DNA of 64,000 nucleotides. Origin: Tribonema minus. Lineage: Eukaryota; Sar; Xanthophyceae; Tribonematales; Tribonemataceae. Below are positions 22,598 to 34,190 of the stretch, piece after piece (the first letter of the stretch is position 1; each line of letters starts with the position of its first letter). The stretch is from contig JAFCMP010000020.1 of the NCBI GenBank assembly GCA_017506865.1, forward strand, positions 1 through 64,000. The letters run 5' to 3'. The notes under the pieces were generated by a model, which had not been told where the DNA came from, searched no databases, and saw only the letters and a program-made list of their open reading frames with translations. The position numbers and the translations under genes are program-made.

Positions 22598-24376
22598 ATG
22601 CGCATCGCAGTGCTGTCACGCATCGTTGGCTTGGCAGCCAGGCTGTCTGCGGCAGACCTGGCGCCATTGGTTGCAACGGACGTCAGCAGCAACGGTTCTC
22701 TCAGCGAAGCACCAACGATCACATTTCACGCTTCGGCCACCGACGCCGCACTAGAAGTGCTTGCTGCGGCTGAAGTCGTGCTGGCGGACCCTCCCATCCT
22801 CATTGATGCTCTGAGCAAGCTCTCCTCCCCACCTACTAATCTCAGATGGGTACAGTCAACGTTTGCAGGAGTGAACCAGCTTATGACCTCAGACAGCCCA
22901 CGTGGGTACTGCTTGACAAGGCTGGCAGGGGTGTTTGGACCTCACATGGCGGAGTACTGCTTGGCTCACATCGTGGAGCGGGAGAGGAGCTTTGGCGCGT
23001 TTCGGAGAGCGCAGGTGAAGGCTTGGGCGCCGTATGCCTGCTTACACTGACACTGCTGGAGCACTACCAATTGGTCTACCCACAAGTACACATGCACTCT
23101 ACCACACACAGGTCCATGCAGCCAAATGTGAGAGAGGTTAGACTCACACATTCAAGTGTCGTTGAATCACAACGGCCGCGCGTACTTCTTGATGCAACCC
23201 TGTCCACCATACATGGCAGAGCGGGCGCCAGTGGCTCTGCATAAGCACACCTTGGGAACTCAGTCGCGAAGGCGGCGCATGTATCTGCACGCAGGTTACA
23301 TCAATAGGTGCCAAGAACCTGCCACCGGCTCTCGACTCCATGCACCGACTCTTCAGCTGAGATCGTATCGTCTGTTGAAGGTGCGAGTTGCCGTCAAGGC
23401 TCAGACCATCAACTCCAGCTGTGAGGCGGCGGTGTCTCATTGTCTAGACGCCGCCAATGGATCCCATCTCATGCATCGCAAGCCTTGACTGCCAACCTTG
23501 CATCATGCAAGTGGTGCAGTTGGCCGATTCCAGTCATGTGCCGCCAGCGCTTACCAATACAATTCACCAGCAAGCGACACAGTCACCGTTTATCACTGCT
23601 GGCCGTATTCATTTGCATCACAGGAACAGGCAATGTGGTCACCGGCAGAAGACTACTCCTACCGCACTCTCGGTGAGCTGCGCATTGGGATTCTGGGCCT
23701 GGGAGACATTGGCGCTCATGTGGCCGCCACTCTACGCTCCTGCGGCTGCACGGATGTGCACGCGCTGGTGCGCCGGCCACGCAGCAGTACCAGCAGCAGC
23801 TGCGGCGACAGCAGCAGGAGCGGTGACAGTGGCCGCAGCAGCAGCAGTAGTGCAGCTGGCGGCAGCAACACGCGCCACGACAGCGGCAGCGGCGGCGATG
23901 GCACCAGCGGCGGCGGCGCCGGCGTGACGCTGCACGGCGCGCTGCCGTCGCTGCTGCGCGCGCGCTGCGACTACCTCATCAACACGCTGCCGAGCACGCG
24001 CGCGACGAGCGGCCTGCTCGACGGCGACACGCTGGCGGCGGCGTGCGCGCCTGGCGGCAGCGCTCAGCAGCATCAGCAGCTGCAGCAGCGCGCGCCCGTC
24101 CTCATCAACGTCGGCCGCGGCGACGTCGCGTCTGAGGCGGCGCTGCTGCGCGCGCTCGACGCAGGCTGGCTGAGCGGCGCAGTGCTGGACGTGCTGCCAG
24201 CGGAGCCGCTGCCGCGGAGCTCGCCGCTGTGGCGCGCGCGCGGCGTAACTATCACGCCGCACGTCGCCGCGAAGAGCACTGCCGCGGACGTCGCGCGCGT
24301 GTTCCGGGAGAACTTGCGGCGGCACGCACGCGGACAGCCGCTGCTGTACACTGTGGACTGGGATCAGGGTTACTGA
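22598..24376 (+). CDS. D-isomer-specific 2-hydroxyacid dehydrogenase, GhrA-like (two exons, 389 aa)
   Basis: Exons are 22598-23014 and 23624-24376, joined in phase 0 (GCAG/GTGAAG donor, CACAG/GAACAG acceptor). The N-terminal lobe has LRWVQSTFAGVNQLM and the bridging helix GVFGPHMAEYCLAHIV. The NAD(P)-binding fold follows: GILGLGDIGAHVA, NTLPSTRATSGLL, the substrate Arg in INVGRGDVASEAALL, the catalytic Glu in VLPAEPLP and the catalytic His in TITPHVAAKS. All catalytic residues are present. The layout fits glyoxylate/hydroxypyruvate reductase-type enzymes that reduce 2-keto acids. A Ser/Gly-rich insert of about 40 residues (nt 23790-23915) sits after HALVRRP in the nucleotide-binding domain and is probably a surface loop. 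No targeting peptide is evident. Confidence 0.9.
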
Positions 24377-24725
24377 CCTGATGACCTGATGACACTGGTT
24401 GCAGTTGCGCGCGCACCAGTACGTTCGACTTTCGCATGAGTCAGTGCGCCCCCTATTTGTCAAATGGCTCATCGTGATCGTCTGGTGACGATCATTTCAC
24501 TGTGGAGAGCAAACTTAAATATATGTACTCTACTTTTAATTTAAACAAACCACGTGTTCTCAGGGGATGTGACTCATGTGGTGGTGGTCCATCTTTATGC
24601 AGCTGTTGCAACCGAGAATGATCAAAGGACCCCAACAAAATCAAGTTGTTGGCACGCTGCGAGCATGAGGGGCCAATCGTTACAAACACAGGCTCCACAT
24701 CATAACGATCTGTACAATCTTTCAT

Positions 24726-26211
24726 TCATTCCCATTCAGCGAATTGTTCGCCGTCATGAGCGTCCTGCATGACCGGCGCCTGTACATACTTTCGTAACCG
24801 CTCTGCGACCGCCGCATCGAACCCCGCCGCCGCCGCTTGCGCGCGCCAGTCCCCCGCAGCTGCGGGCGACAGCACAGCCGCCATCTGCGCCTCCGTCAAC
24901 CGGCCGCGCGCTGCCTTCTCAGGGCCCTTAACGACTTTGGTGCGACTCGTTGGCAAGGGGCGGTCCTTCGTGCCAGACACAGGCCGAAACGGCGCATCGT
25001 CCGGAACTGTTTTGCCAAAGTCAATGAGGGTCTTTGTTGCAGGGCCGCGCTTGTTTAGGAAGGCCAGGAGCTCCGGGGTCATCTCCGGGACCTGCGCGGC
25101 GCTGTGCAGCGCTGCTGCCGCCTTGGCATTCTGCTCCGTCATATGTACAACTGCAATGCAAGGCATGTTGAAGACCATGTTGTAAAGCAAATGGTGAAGC
25201 GAGGGCCATAGACACTGCACTGCAAGAAAGGTGCGAAGTGAACAGCAACACTGAACAGCCAGTTGTGTAGAGTCGCTGCTTTTTGACAGAATCACTTGCG
25301 CTCCAGCCATAGTGCCGCTTGTCTAGGTATGCCCAGGCGAGTTATGGCCAGAATAAGTTTTGTCTATTTCAGCCCAGTTTGTCTCAGCATGCGGCGCTCA
25401 GCATTACAGTTATTCATCAGCCAACACAAGTAGCCAACATTGAATCCATACGCATGTGTGGCAGACTCGAGATGCAACGCGAAACTGGCGAGAGAGTTGC
25501 TGTAGTAGACTTGCACTCACCGCAGATGCTGCACACTGTATAGCCTTGTCAGTGCATCTGCAAGTACATGAGTATGGCTACGGCTTCATAAATACCAATT
25601 GTAGCTCACCGCACGCAATATCTGACGTGTGTGTCCATCAAGGTCTCAGCTGATCGGTGTGTGGGACCACTCATGACGAATCGGCAACACAAAAGCAACC
25701 CATGCGTGATGGAAACAGCGAGGGCTCGATAGATACTCATTCTTACCTGCCAGACGGACCATGTGCTCGTCACCGTGATACATGCACTGATGCTGTTCTG
25801 AGGTTCAACTTCCACCAAGTTCGTGTGAGTTTTCACAACTTCATAGAGATTACAATCCACCGGTGCTCTGACCTTGTTTTGGTCTGAAGCTTTCGGCACT
25901 GGTTCCAGCAAACACATCCTGCAGCGGAGCTGTGTCCTCCTGCGATCCCCCCCACCGCCGCTTCTTCGCCGCGTACTCCTCTGCTTCCTCAGCTAGTTTT
26001 TGGGTATTTCTTCGTGTAGCGGCTGCAGCGGCGTTTGCAGCTGCGTCCTTTGCGCCTTTGCTGGCTCTGGCCCCCATGCCCTCCTTGAGAGGATCTCGCA
26101 AAATAGCTGACACTGATTCCTTCGCTAACAAGCTCTTTCTGGAAAGCCTGGACTTGAAGTTGAAGTTCCGCTTTTTGTGTGCCAGATTTAGGGCAGCGAC
26201 ATGGTGGTCGT
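24726..26211 (-). CDS. Unrecognised protein, at least two exons
   Basis: Two minus-strand exons join by phase: about 26211-25873 (HDHHVAALNLAHKKRNFNFK at its start, donor CAAG/GTCAGA) and 25150-24726 (acceptor TTGCAG/TTGTAC, TGG GAA TAA end). The start is uncertain: the first exon begins at a possible acceptor, and Met codons inside it (EGMGARASKG) are alternatives. The first part is basic and Ala-rich with a helical stretch (RRNTQKLAEEAEEYAAKKRR). The second has MTPELLAFLNKRGP, LIDFGKTVPDDAPF and a compact C-terminal helical motif (GRLTEAQMAAVL, then DAAVAERLRKYV). That tail faintly recalls complex I assembly factor NDUFAF4, but not enough to name it. The 5' end overlaps the start of the opposite-strand ER lectin gene. 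Confidence 0.45.
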
Positions 26212-29200
26212 GCTGCTGCGGATGCCATGGCTAGTCCTGGTTCTGACACAGCATGCATGGAAAGCGCTCTCAGCGCACCAAACACTTTCTGCTGGCAGCG
26301 ACAAGGGTTTGAGCATTCACATGCTCGAGAGCACACTTCTGGAATCCAACAGTACCAGCGATGGACATTTCGAGGAGTGGCCTGTGTACCACGCCACAGA
26401 TCACACTGGCAAGGTACCAGCTGCTTCGACTTGTCTCGTATTTTATTATAATCATGGACCGTGAGTCAAGTGGACCGTGAGTCAAGTGATGCCTGTCAAA
26501 GCACTCTCGACTAGTCAGTACTGACTTCGCTGGCAGGCGCGATCCTCACTTCCAATAGAGATCATCTCGCACAGGTTGTCACCATCATCTTTTTGCTGGA
26601 ATATGCGCCGAGCTGCCGTTTTTTCTTCTATGATAAACAGCGGCACCCTCCTGAAAAGCAGGACGCAATGCGCTGTCTCTCTCACCACCGTCGACGGGTG
26701 GTTGGTACCACTCCAACAACTACAGAAGCACTTGATCGCCGGCAGTGTCGTCAACAAAACGACCAGAGCCTGCAAACGCCAATTCGGCACGATGGCAACC
26801 GATAGTTGCTCCTGTCACGAATTTCTGTGCAGCAGCTGACGTCACACTCCATCGTTCCATCGACTGGCCGCCTTCGTGATGCCGAGGCATCAGGAACACG
26901 AATGCAGGGTGATGGCGCCGCCGGGGAGCGCTGCTGCGGCGCGGCAGCGAGCAGCGGCCAAAGCGCGGCAGCCCGTCAGCATGAGCGCGGACGCGGAGGC
27001 AGCTCGGAGCACTGACGTGGAGGCAGTTCTGGCGCCGCTCAGGGGCCTGTGCGCCACGAAGGAGGTGACGCTCAAGGTACAGTACGGAACTGTACAGCAC
27101 GGTACAGTGGTGCGCGGCGCTTGGCAAATGTGTGTGTGCAGGGCTCGTCGTCGTCACATGCGTGCCGCTCGGCACTGCAGTCGACAGATGCATGCATTGT
27201 AGGCTTGTTAGTTGGCGCTTGGAAAGACGTTGCCGGCAACTGCCGACAGCGTGCATTCATGATGTGTGAGCACGTGGCAGCAATGCGAGCGATGCGCGCT
27301 GACTCACTCGGCAATGCTCATGCAGGCATGGCTCATTGTCCAGCTGCCAGTGCGCCCGCATGCACAGCACTCGGAAAGGTGCTGCTGTGAGACAAGCGCT
27401 GCAAGGGCGCAGTCACGTGGCGGTGTCACCGCCGAGTGAGGTTCGATCGTGTCTACGTCTCCACAGAGCCATTGTGACCGAAGCGGCGCTGGCGTCACGG
27501 TGCCACGGCGCAGCCTCGGTGCGCGTGTGCGCCGCATCTTGTGCGAGCGTTCCCCTGCTGACACAGCCAGGCCCTGGCCCAGCACACCATCACTCTGGAA
27601 CTGCCCTGTACCTCAAACGTGCACTGCGCTGCAGTCCCGGTGTCGGCACCGGCAGATTTTGTCGCGCAAGCGCGCTGCGAGCGCAGCCGACTTCGTCCGT
27701 GATGCATGTTTTGGTGATGCACCGCTGCAACGCCCCGGCCGGCACTGCGCAACGAATACTCTCATCGTCCCGCTACAGGCACGTATAGTACACGACGCGC
27801 TGCGCGTCTGCGGCTCCGAGATGCACGTCTCGGCGACGGACCGCCGCAATGCCCTACATAGTGGGCACTGCGCGACGATCACTCATTATCCAACTACAAG
27901 CACGTATAGCATACAACGCGCTGCGCCTGTTGCCCCCCGATCGCGCGCGCGCAGTCCGCCTTCTGGACGTTCGAGTACTGCGTCCACGGCAGCGTGCGCC
28001 AGCACCGTACGTACGCGCAGCGCAGCGACGACCGCAGCCTCGGCACATTCGTGAGGGCAGAGCTGGCGCCGGCAGAGGGCATGGACATCGGGACGCAACC
28101 GCAGACGGCGGCGAAGGGGGGGATAGCGAGGGGCAGTGTCAGCACTAGCGCAGGGGGGGGGGCGAGGGGGGGGGGCGGCGCCGAGGCGGCGCCGGCGATA
28201 CTGGAGCGCTTCGAGGGGGGGGACGTGTCGGAGGAGAGTGGCAGAGCCAGGAACACCACCGTGGTGAGCGGGCCTGTCATCTACAATAAAATGCTTTACG
28301 AGTGGAATTATTACTTGCCAAAGGCGAACGAAGAAAGCTGCAGGTTGCACGCGTTGCGTGTTGTGCGTCGGTCGTGAGGAGCACGCGCTGTTTCACAGTT
28401 GAAGTTTTGTCACAGTTGAAGTTGAAGTGCGGCTTGCGCGCATGCCTAGCTGGAAGGTTGTGTCGCCCGGCGCCAGAACGCGGGCCGCACTGAATCAATG
28501 CGCGTGCAGCGACACTTGCGGCGCGCGTGAAGAGCCGGACGTCGTCGCATACGCACCGCTCATGTGAGCACGGTCACTGAGCACTGTCACTGAGCGCGTG
28601 CGGCAGGTAGCACCCCGACTGTTGAAGAGCGACCCAGGCCCTCAACGCAGCGTGTCACAACGCAGTTGCCGTGTCAACGCTGCTCGAAGGGTGTCTGTAC
28701 TTGCCTACCTCATGTGCATGCCATTATCTGTAACGCCCCTCCTGCGTCGGTGCTCACATGCCAGGCCTCTATGTTTTGGGGGCAGGGGCTTGCATTGGTG
28801 GAGCACGAACGCCGCGACCACGTCGCCGCTGACGCCGGCGCGCTCGTCAGCGACCCGCGCGAGCACTCGCTGGCTTGAAGTTGACATTGAAGTTGAAGTT
28901 GGAGCCGTCCCGTTCCATCACAGTCTCCCCACCGTGCCCCCTCTGTGAACAGCGCATGCGCGCGTCGACCGCAATGGCCACAGGCTCTTCAACCCCACCT
29001 TATGAACACTACGTACCCTGCTAATATGGCAGCTAACCACACCTTGTCATTCGTCACCTACTAAGATCTCCATGACCTTTTGAATCGTTTCCATTGCTAA
29101 TATGCCGCATTTGATTGCGGCCGCGCATGCGCCAGTTCCTGAGGTGCTGCGGCAGCGCGCGCGTGGTGGGCGCGCCGGCGCTGAGCCTGGCGCGCGCGCG

Positions 29201-32200
29201 CGAGCCGCGCGACGGCGAGTTTGAGCTGGAGGCGTGCGCGCCCGCCATGTGCGACGTGCTGCCGGGGCCCACCGCCATCGACCTGCTGGAGAAAGCGTGA
29301 GTCGGTGTTGTGGGCACGCGGCAACCCTTTACTTCAAACAGTAAATGCAGGTCGCGGTGCATCTTTTGTTTCAAGCACGTGTTGCGATGCTACAACCCTT
29401 CACCCAAAACATTCAGGTGCAGTGCAGCTTTTTTCAGAGCATGTGTGCAACGTGCTGCCGGGGCCCACTGCCAACAACCTGCTGGAGAGAGCGTGAGTCG
29501 GTGTTGTGGGCACGCGGCAACCCTTTACTTCAAACAGTAAATGCAGGTCGCAGTGCATCTTTTCTTAAGCATGCATGCGACGCCACAACCCTTTACTTCA
29601 AAGCATTTAGATCGCGGCGAATTTGATGTCGAGCATGTGTGCGATGTGCTGCCGGAGCCCGCCGCCATCAACCTGCTGGAGAGAGCGTGAGTCGGTCTCT
29701 TGCGTGCACGCGTGCGCATGTGCTCGGTTCGGACCACGAACCGTGAACCATCGAAATTGTTCACAGGCATTCACAAGAGGGTGAGTCGACACGCCGCTGT
29801 ACTGTCGAAACGTTCAGATCGCGGCGAATGTGTTCTGAAGCGTGTTTGTGATGAGCTGCCGGGGCCCACTGCCATCAATCCGCTGGAGAGAGAGCGTGAG
29901 TCGGCGTCATTTGTGGATGCGTGCTTGCGCATGCGTGGGCTGGGAGTAGGCGCCATGCCGGCGCTGCCCGCCGGCGCCCCGCCTTTCAGCATTAGGGTTG
30001 AGGTCAGGGGTCGGTGTTGCGGCGGGCCATGCAGCAGTATCTGATGATGCGCCTTGCATGGTGCATGGCAGCTGGGCACAAACACACTGACTGGCACACC
30101 GTTATTGCTGGTGCTGCGCGCAAAGCGCTGCTGCGTGACGCCGGTTCCGAATGGAGAGTCACACGCCAACGTTTTCTGAAGACTTCAAATGCGTATGGCA
30201 GTCGGGGAGTGCTACGGACACAGATCCTCCAACTCGCGGTGCCACCTGGCATGGGAATTGATTGAGATGTCAGACGGGCGCACTGTCGACGCCGGTGGGT
30301 GATCTGATAATCAGCTGGAGACGCAGTGCTCAACGTACACTGTTGCTGCTGATCGTGATTTGATAAACGAGCCGCAATCGCGATGCTCAACGTGCTCTGT
30401 CGCCGCTGATCAGTGATCTTCAATAACCGAGCCGCAATCGCGTTGCTCGACGTGCACCGTTGCCGCTGATCTGAAATCGGCCTCGCTTGCATCGCTCGAT
30501 ACGTGCAGCATGCGCAAGGGGGGGGTGGGGGGCGAGGGGCGCTGCATGGCAGCGCTCAGCTACATCTGGTGGACATACAAGTTCTGCTACGACAAGGGCA
30601 TACAGCAGCTGCACCTGACGGAGCCCAGGGCTGACGGCATCCTGCACGTCTACACGGTGCGTAACAGTTGACGTGCGGGGGTCACGGTGATGCGCCGCGG
30701 TTGAGAGGCAAGAGAAGCAATCGCTGCTTCCGCGTTGTGATTGAGGTGCGCTGTGTGCAGGGGGCCTGTGAGGGGGTGTAGGAGTCGAGGACGATGCAGC
30801 GTGCCACGTGGTTGCCAGTGCAACATTGAAGTTGCGAACTGCAAAAGGGACGCGCTGTCCGCCTGTCGTGTCGCAGCGCTTCGGACTGTGCATGCAGCAT
30901 GTCATTGAATGCGCTTTCCGCAGGGATGTATCCGCAACGACAGGGCGCTCATCGATGCACCCGTCACGTGCCCTCACACCTTGCGACACAGGTAGATATA
31001 GAGCACTGGCTGGGCAGATACAGCGCGGCATTCGGCCGCACCCGCAAATGAGCAGTTGGCAATTGCAGATGCAACCGCCACCCTAACTCCAGCGACACAC
31101 ACATACTTCCTGTCATGCTTCTCTAAACTGTGTGAACATAAACTTCCCGTCATGCATCTCCACATCATGTGCGCAGGTGGAGACTGAGTACTGGCTGGGC
31201 AGGTACAGCGCAGCGCTCGGCCGTACCACAGACGACGACCTCATTGTGGAGCAGCCAGATGGCAGGCCCAGCGTCCTGCAGGTACTTCAAGTATGACTTC
31301 AAGTATGAGCGCTGCTGCTGACTGAACTGTTGAGCGCTGCTGCCGCTGCCGACCTCATTATGGAGCAGTCAGATGGCAGGTCGAGTGTTCTTCAGGTACT
31401 TCTAGGTGTGAGCGCTGCCAATGAATCGTTGTGCTCAAGAGTTGCTGATGGAAGTAGATGGCCCGCAAAATACTGTTGAACGAGGGCCTAGTCTGAAGGT
31501 TGTATTGATCACTACACAAAGCAGCTGCATGTCACGAGCGCCTGCTGTCAAACAGGATTTATACAATGGGCCGGCCGTAGATGATGCCCTCAAGTACTGC
31601 AGACACCACGCATGTGCGCAAGGCCTGGTGGTTGTGTCTCATGTGTGATTCATGGCATGTGAATATACAGAGTGAGTGCAAAGAGTGAGAATGTGAGCTT
31701 GTGGAAGCGGTCGTAGCACTTTCGTTGTTGTGCAGGTGCCGCTGCTGCCAATGCTGATCTCTACAGTAGTTACCGTGCAAAATACAGCTGGCATGGCTCA
31801 CACTGTGCCGTGTCATGACTGCGGCTGTGGTGCGGCGCGTCGCCGCAACGCGCGCGAGCGCTGTCATTGCGTTGGCGTTACGCAGGCACTCCGTCCCCCC
31901 CTCAACCACAGCCCAACCGTTGCAGCATCAGCCTATTGTCTGAGCTAAGCCTGGTGGGGGTCAGCATGATGGGTTAGGATGCTGTCACCGTTTGCGGGCA
32001 TTTGCAGGCCCAACACATCATGCAGCGGGCCGTGAGCTTGCGCCACTATTGCAACTTGCAATCTAGGGCTACAGGGATATGTTTGAGGGTTAAGGGTTTT
32101 GGGTTAGAGTCAGGTGTATTTGTCGTTGCCATGCCAGACCGGCCAAATTAAAGCTAGCATGCTACACCAACGAACTGATCATCATCATACACGCGCCCCT

Positions 32201-34190
32201 TTGCCAATGCACTTCAGCACCACAGCACTGGAAGCGCCACGTGGCATTAGGGTTAGCATTAGGGTTAGGGTCCGGGCCTACAACGACTTTGGCATGACAG
32301 GGGCGCAAAAGATGTCAATCGGGGACATGCACAATGGCTCCCTTGTGCCGTTTCCTGCGCGCCCTAAGCCTGATCCTGACCCTAACCCTGACCCTAGCCC
32401 TAATGCTAACCCTCCGCGCCGCGGCACTGCGGTCGAGCGGCTACCATAGCGCGTCAGCTTCTCCTCGATACCGTTCACGGCTGCGGATGAGTGTGCATTG
32501 CCGCTGCGTGTTGTGCCCGTCCAATGGAGCAGCTTCACCGACTAAGTAGCGTCTATCGCGTCAACCGCCACAGACCGGTCGTGACAGCACAAACACCATT
32601 CCTGAGCACTGTTGATCTATCCCCCACTCCTACTCCCCCCCCCCCCCCCCTTCCTTCCTGTGTTTTCCCACCGCAGCTCGAGTATGAGGGCGGCACCCCC
32701 TGCGACTCCACCGCGGGGGGGGCGGAGGAGGGGGACCACGTACGGGGGCAGCTGCGGTCGAGCACGGTGCAGTTTGTTTGCGGCGACACCGAGGCGCTGC
32801 GCAGTGTGGCCGAGGACCATACGTGCCACTATCAAGTGGTCGTCACGAGGTGAGGTTGACACTCCAAGAGTTGAAGTTTGTGGTTCAGGTGAAGTTGAAG
32901 TTGGTGCTTCAAGTAGAGTAGTGACGCGGAGGCGCTGCGTAGCGCTGTTGAGGATCACACATGCCACTACCAGGTGGTGGTGACGAGGTGAGGTTGACGC
33001 TCCAATAGTTGAAGTATGTGCTTCTAGGCGAAGTAGCGACGCGGAGGCGCTGCGCAGCGTGGCCAAGGACCACACGTGCCACTACCAGGTGGTCCACTCT
33101 CCAAGAGTTAAGTATGTGCTTGTGAAGAAGTGACGCGGAGGCGCTGCGCAGCGTGGCCAAATCACACGTGCCACTACCAGGTGGTGGCAAGGTGAGGTTG
33201 ACGCTCCAAGAGTTGAAGTCTGTGGTTGGAGGTGAAGTGGCGGCGAAGTGGAGGCGCTGCGCAGCGTGGCCAAGGACCGCACGTGTAACCCGTAAGGTGC
33301 CGTCTCACCAGTTCAACTTGCATTTGATATGCTCACCTCACTGGACATTTAGCGCTTGTGCACTACGGTCTCTCACCTGCAACTGCCTCTCCGCTCTGCC
33401 CCTGCCGCTGCGTTGCAGTCCCAAGTTGTGCCAGCACCCGGCGCTAGCGCAGGCCAAGCCCGTTGTCTACGAAGTCCGCTGCCTGCCGACGCAACAGTGG
33501 GCTGCCGCAATGACCAGCAGCAGCGGCAGCAGCGGCAGCGGCAGCGGCAGCGGTAGCGGCAGCAGCAGCAGCGGCGGCGGCAGTAGCAGCAGCGGCGGCG
33601 GCAGTAGCAGCAGCGGCAGCGGCAGCACCAAGCCGGCAGCACTGGACAAGGGCACGGCCGCATCTGCAGTGCATGCCAGCAGCAGCAGCCCCGGCGGCGG
33701 CGGCAGCGTGAAAGCGTCAATGAACAAGGAAGCAGCCGCAGATGCAGTGCACGACCGTGGCAGCAGCAGCGGCAGCAGCAGTGACAGTAGCAAAAGCGGT
33801 GGCAGTGGCAGCAGCAAAGCAGCACCAAAGGCGAAGGAGGCAGCAAAGCCTGCAGTAAACGATGGCGGCAGCGGCAGCAGCACTGGCGGCAGTGGCAGCA
33901 CCGGCAGCAGTAGTAGCAGCAAGCCAGCATCGAAGAAGAAGAAGACTAAGGCAGCACCTGCGGTTCATGATGGCGGCGGCAGCGGCAGCAGCAGCAGCGG
34001 CGGCAGCAGCAGCAGCAGTAGCGGAAAGGCATCAACCACTGGCAGTGGCAGCGGCAGCAGCGGAAAGGCAACAACAACCGGCAGCAGCAGCAGCGGTGGC
34101 GGCAGCACCAGCAGCGGCGGCGGCAGCAGCGGCAAGGCAGCAACAAAACGCAAGAAGGCGGCGACAACTGCAGCGCGTGCTCGCTTATAG
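26201..34190 (+). CDS. OS-9/erlectin-like ER lectin (MRH domains), multi-exon
   Basis: Likely exons: 26201-26413 (signal peptide MVVVLLRMPWLVLVL), an unresolved part, about 26900-27076 (VEAVLAPLRGLC), 27955-about 28261 (FWTFEYCVHGSVRQH), about 28786-28877, 29136-29296 (FLRCCGSARV, FELEACAPAMC), 30509-30656 (IWWTYKFCYDKGIQQLH), 31177-31281 (TEYWLGRYSAALG), 32677-32849 (LEYEGGTPCDS, TVQFVCGD, TCHYQVVV) and about 33416-34190 (PKLCQHPAL). The later exons join with matching phases. WWTYxFC...QxH, YxGGxxC, VxFxCG and CxYxxVVxxPxLC are MRH signatures of OS-9/Yos9/erlectin, which read trimmed N-glycans on misfolded glycoproteins for ERAD. Two WTxE blocks suggest a two-MRH, erlectin-type layout. The last 200 residues are a Ser/Gly tract with short Lys/Ala-rich segments and no HDEL-like end. 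Exons 2-4 are uncertain. Confidence 0.7.
27640..27950. repeat. About 117-bp tandem repeat just upstream of an ER lectin exon
   Basis: CACTGCGC(A/G)ACGA, then CTC(A)T...CACGTATAG.A and ACGCGCTGCGC recur at about 27749 and 27866, with a more diverged copy to the left. The array ends at the acceptor of the 27955 exon. Confidence 0.7.
29248..29905 (+). repeat. Four tandem copies of an exon end with its GTGAGT donor (ER lectin)
   Basis: The exon end TGCCGGGGCCCAC.GCCATC, then CTGGAGA(A/G)AGC and the donor GTGAGTCGG occurs at about 29248-29305, 29445-29501, 29636-29693 and 29844-29900. The first three are about 195 bp apart and the last about 210 bp. Copies 2-4 lie in the intron after the true exon end at 29296. 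Copy 2 is preceded by TTTTTTCAG, so 29438-29492 could be read as a 55-nt cassette exon, which would shift the frame. Confidence 0.85.
30300..30508 (+). repeat. Tandem repeat ending at a splice acceptor (ER lectin)
   Basis: Units of about 50-60 bp with GC(A/G)(A/T)(T/C)GCTC(A/G)A(C/T), near 30323, 30379, 30440 and 30489. The last is the acceptor of the 30509 exon (ATACGTGCAG). Three earlier units also contain CGCTGATC or GCTGATC. Confidence 0.75.
30992..31052 (+). pseudogene. Decayed upstream copy of the 5' end of the 31177 exon
   Basis: CACAG/GTAGATATAGAGCACTGG, then CTGGGCAGATACAGCGCGGC, parallels the true acceptor and exon start at 31177 (offset 185 bp). The copy ends in a stop (CGCAAATGA). 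Confidence 0.85.
31350..31402 (+). pseudogene. Downstream copy of the 3' end and donor of the 31177-31281 exon
   Basis: GACCTCATTATGGAGCAGTC, then AGATGGCAGG and TTCTTCAG/GTACTTC, parallels the exon end at 31281 at an offset of 114 bp. The GTAC donor context is kept. Confidence 0.88.
32249..32413. repeat. Inverted telomere-like blocks sharing a 16-mer (ER lectin intron)
   Basis: AGGGTTAGCATTAGGG at 32249-32264 is exactly the reverse complement of 32398-32413. Each arm has further TTAGGG/CCCTAA-like units around it. The order here (TTAGGG left, CCCTAA right) is opposite to the pair at 13.5 kb. Confidence 0.9.
32850..33300 (+). repeat. Tandem copies of the 3' end and donor of the 32677-32849 exon
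   Basis: GCGGAGGCGCTGCGCAGC, then GTGGCCAAGGA, CACGTGCCACTACCAGGTGG and a GTGAGGTTGA donor region recur four times after the true exon end at 32849, at spacings of about 95-140 bp. Donor-like GTGAGG is retained after 32987 and 33191; other copies have lost it. Confidence 0.88.
33513..34140 (+). repeat. Imperfect (AGC/GGC)n tract coding Ser/Gly
   Basis: Interrupted triplet tract inside the last exon of the ER lectin gene. Lys/Ala-rich segments such as ASKKKKTKAAPAVHD divide it into similar blocks (AVHD occurs repeatedly), suggesting internal duplication. Confidence 0.85.

Noticed and set aside
24726-26211. Complex I assembly factor NDUFAF4 homologue
   Set aside because: Only a weak resemblance in the C-terminal helical motif; left unnamed.
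29248-29905. CRISPR-like array
   Set aside because: Repeats are about 200 bp apart, imperfect and contain exon ends in a eukaryotic gene.
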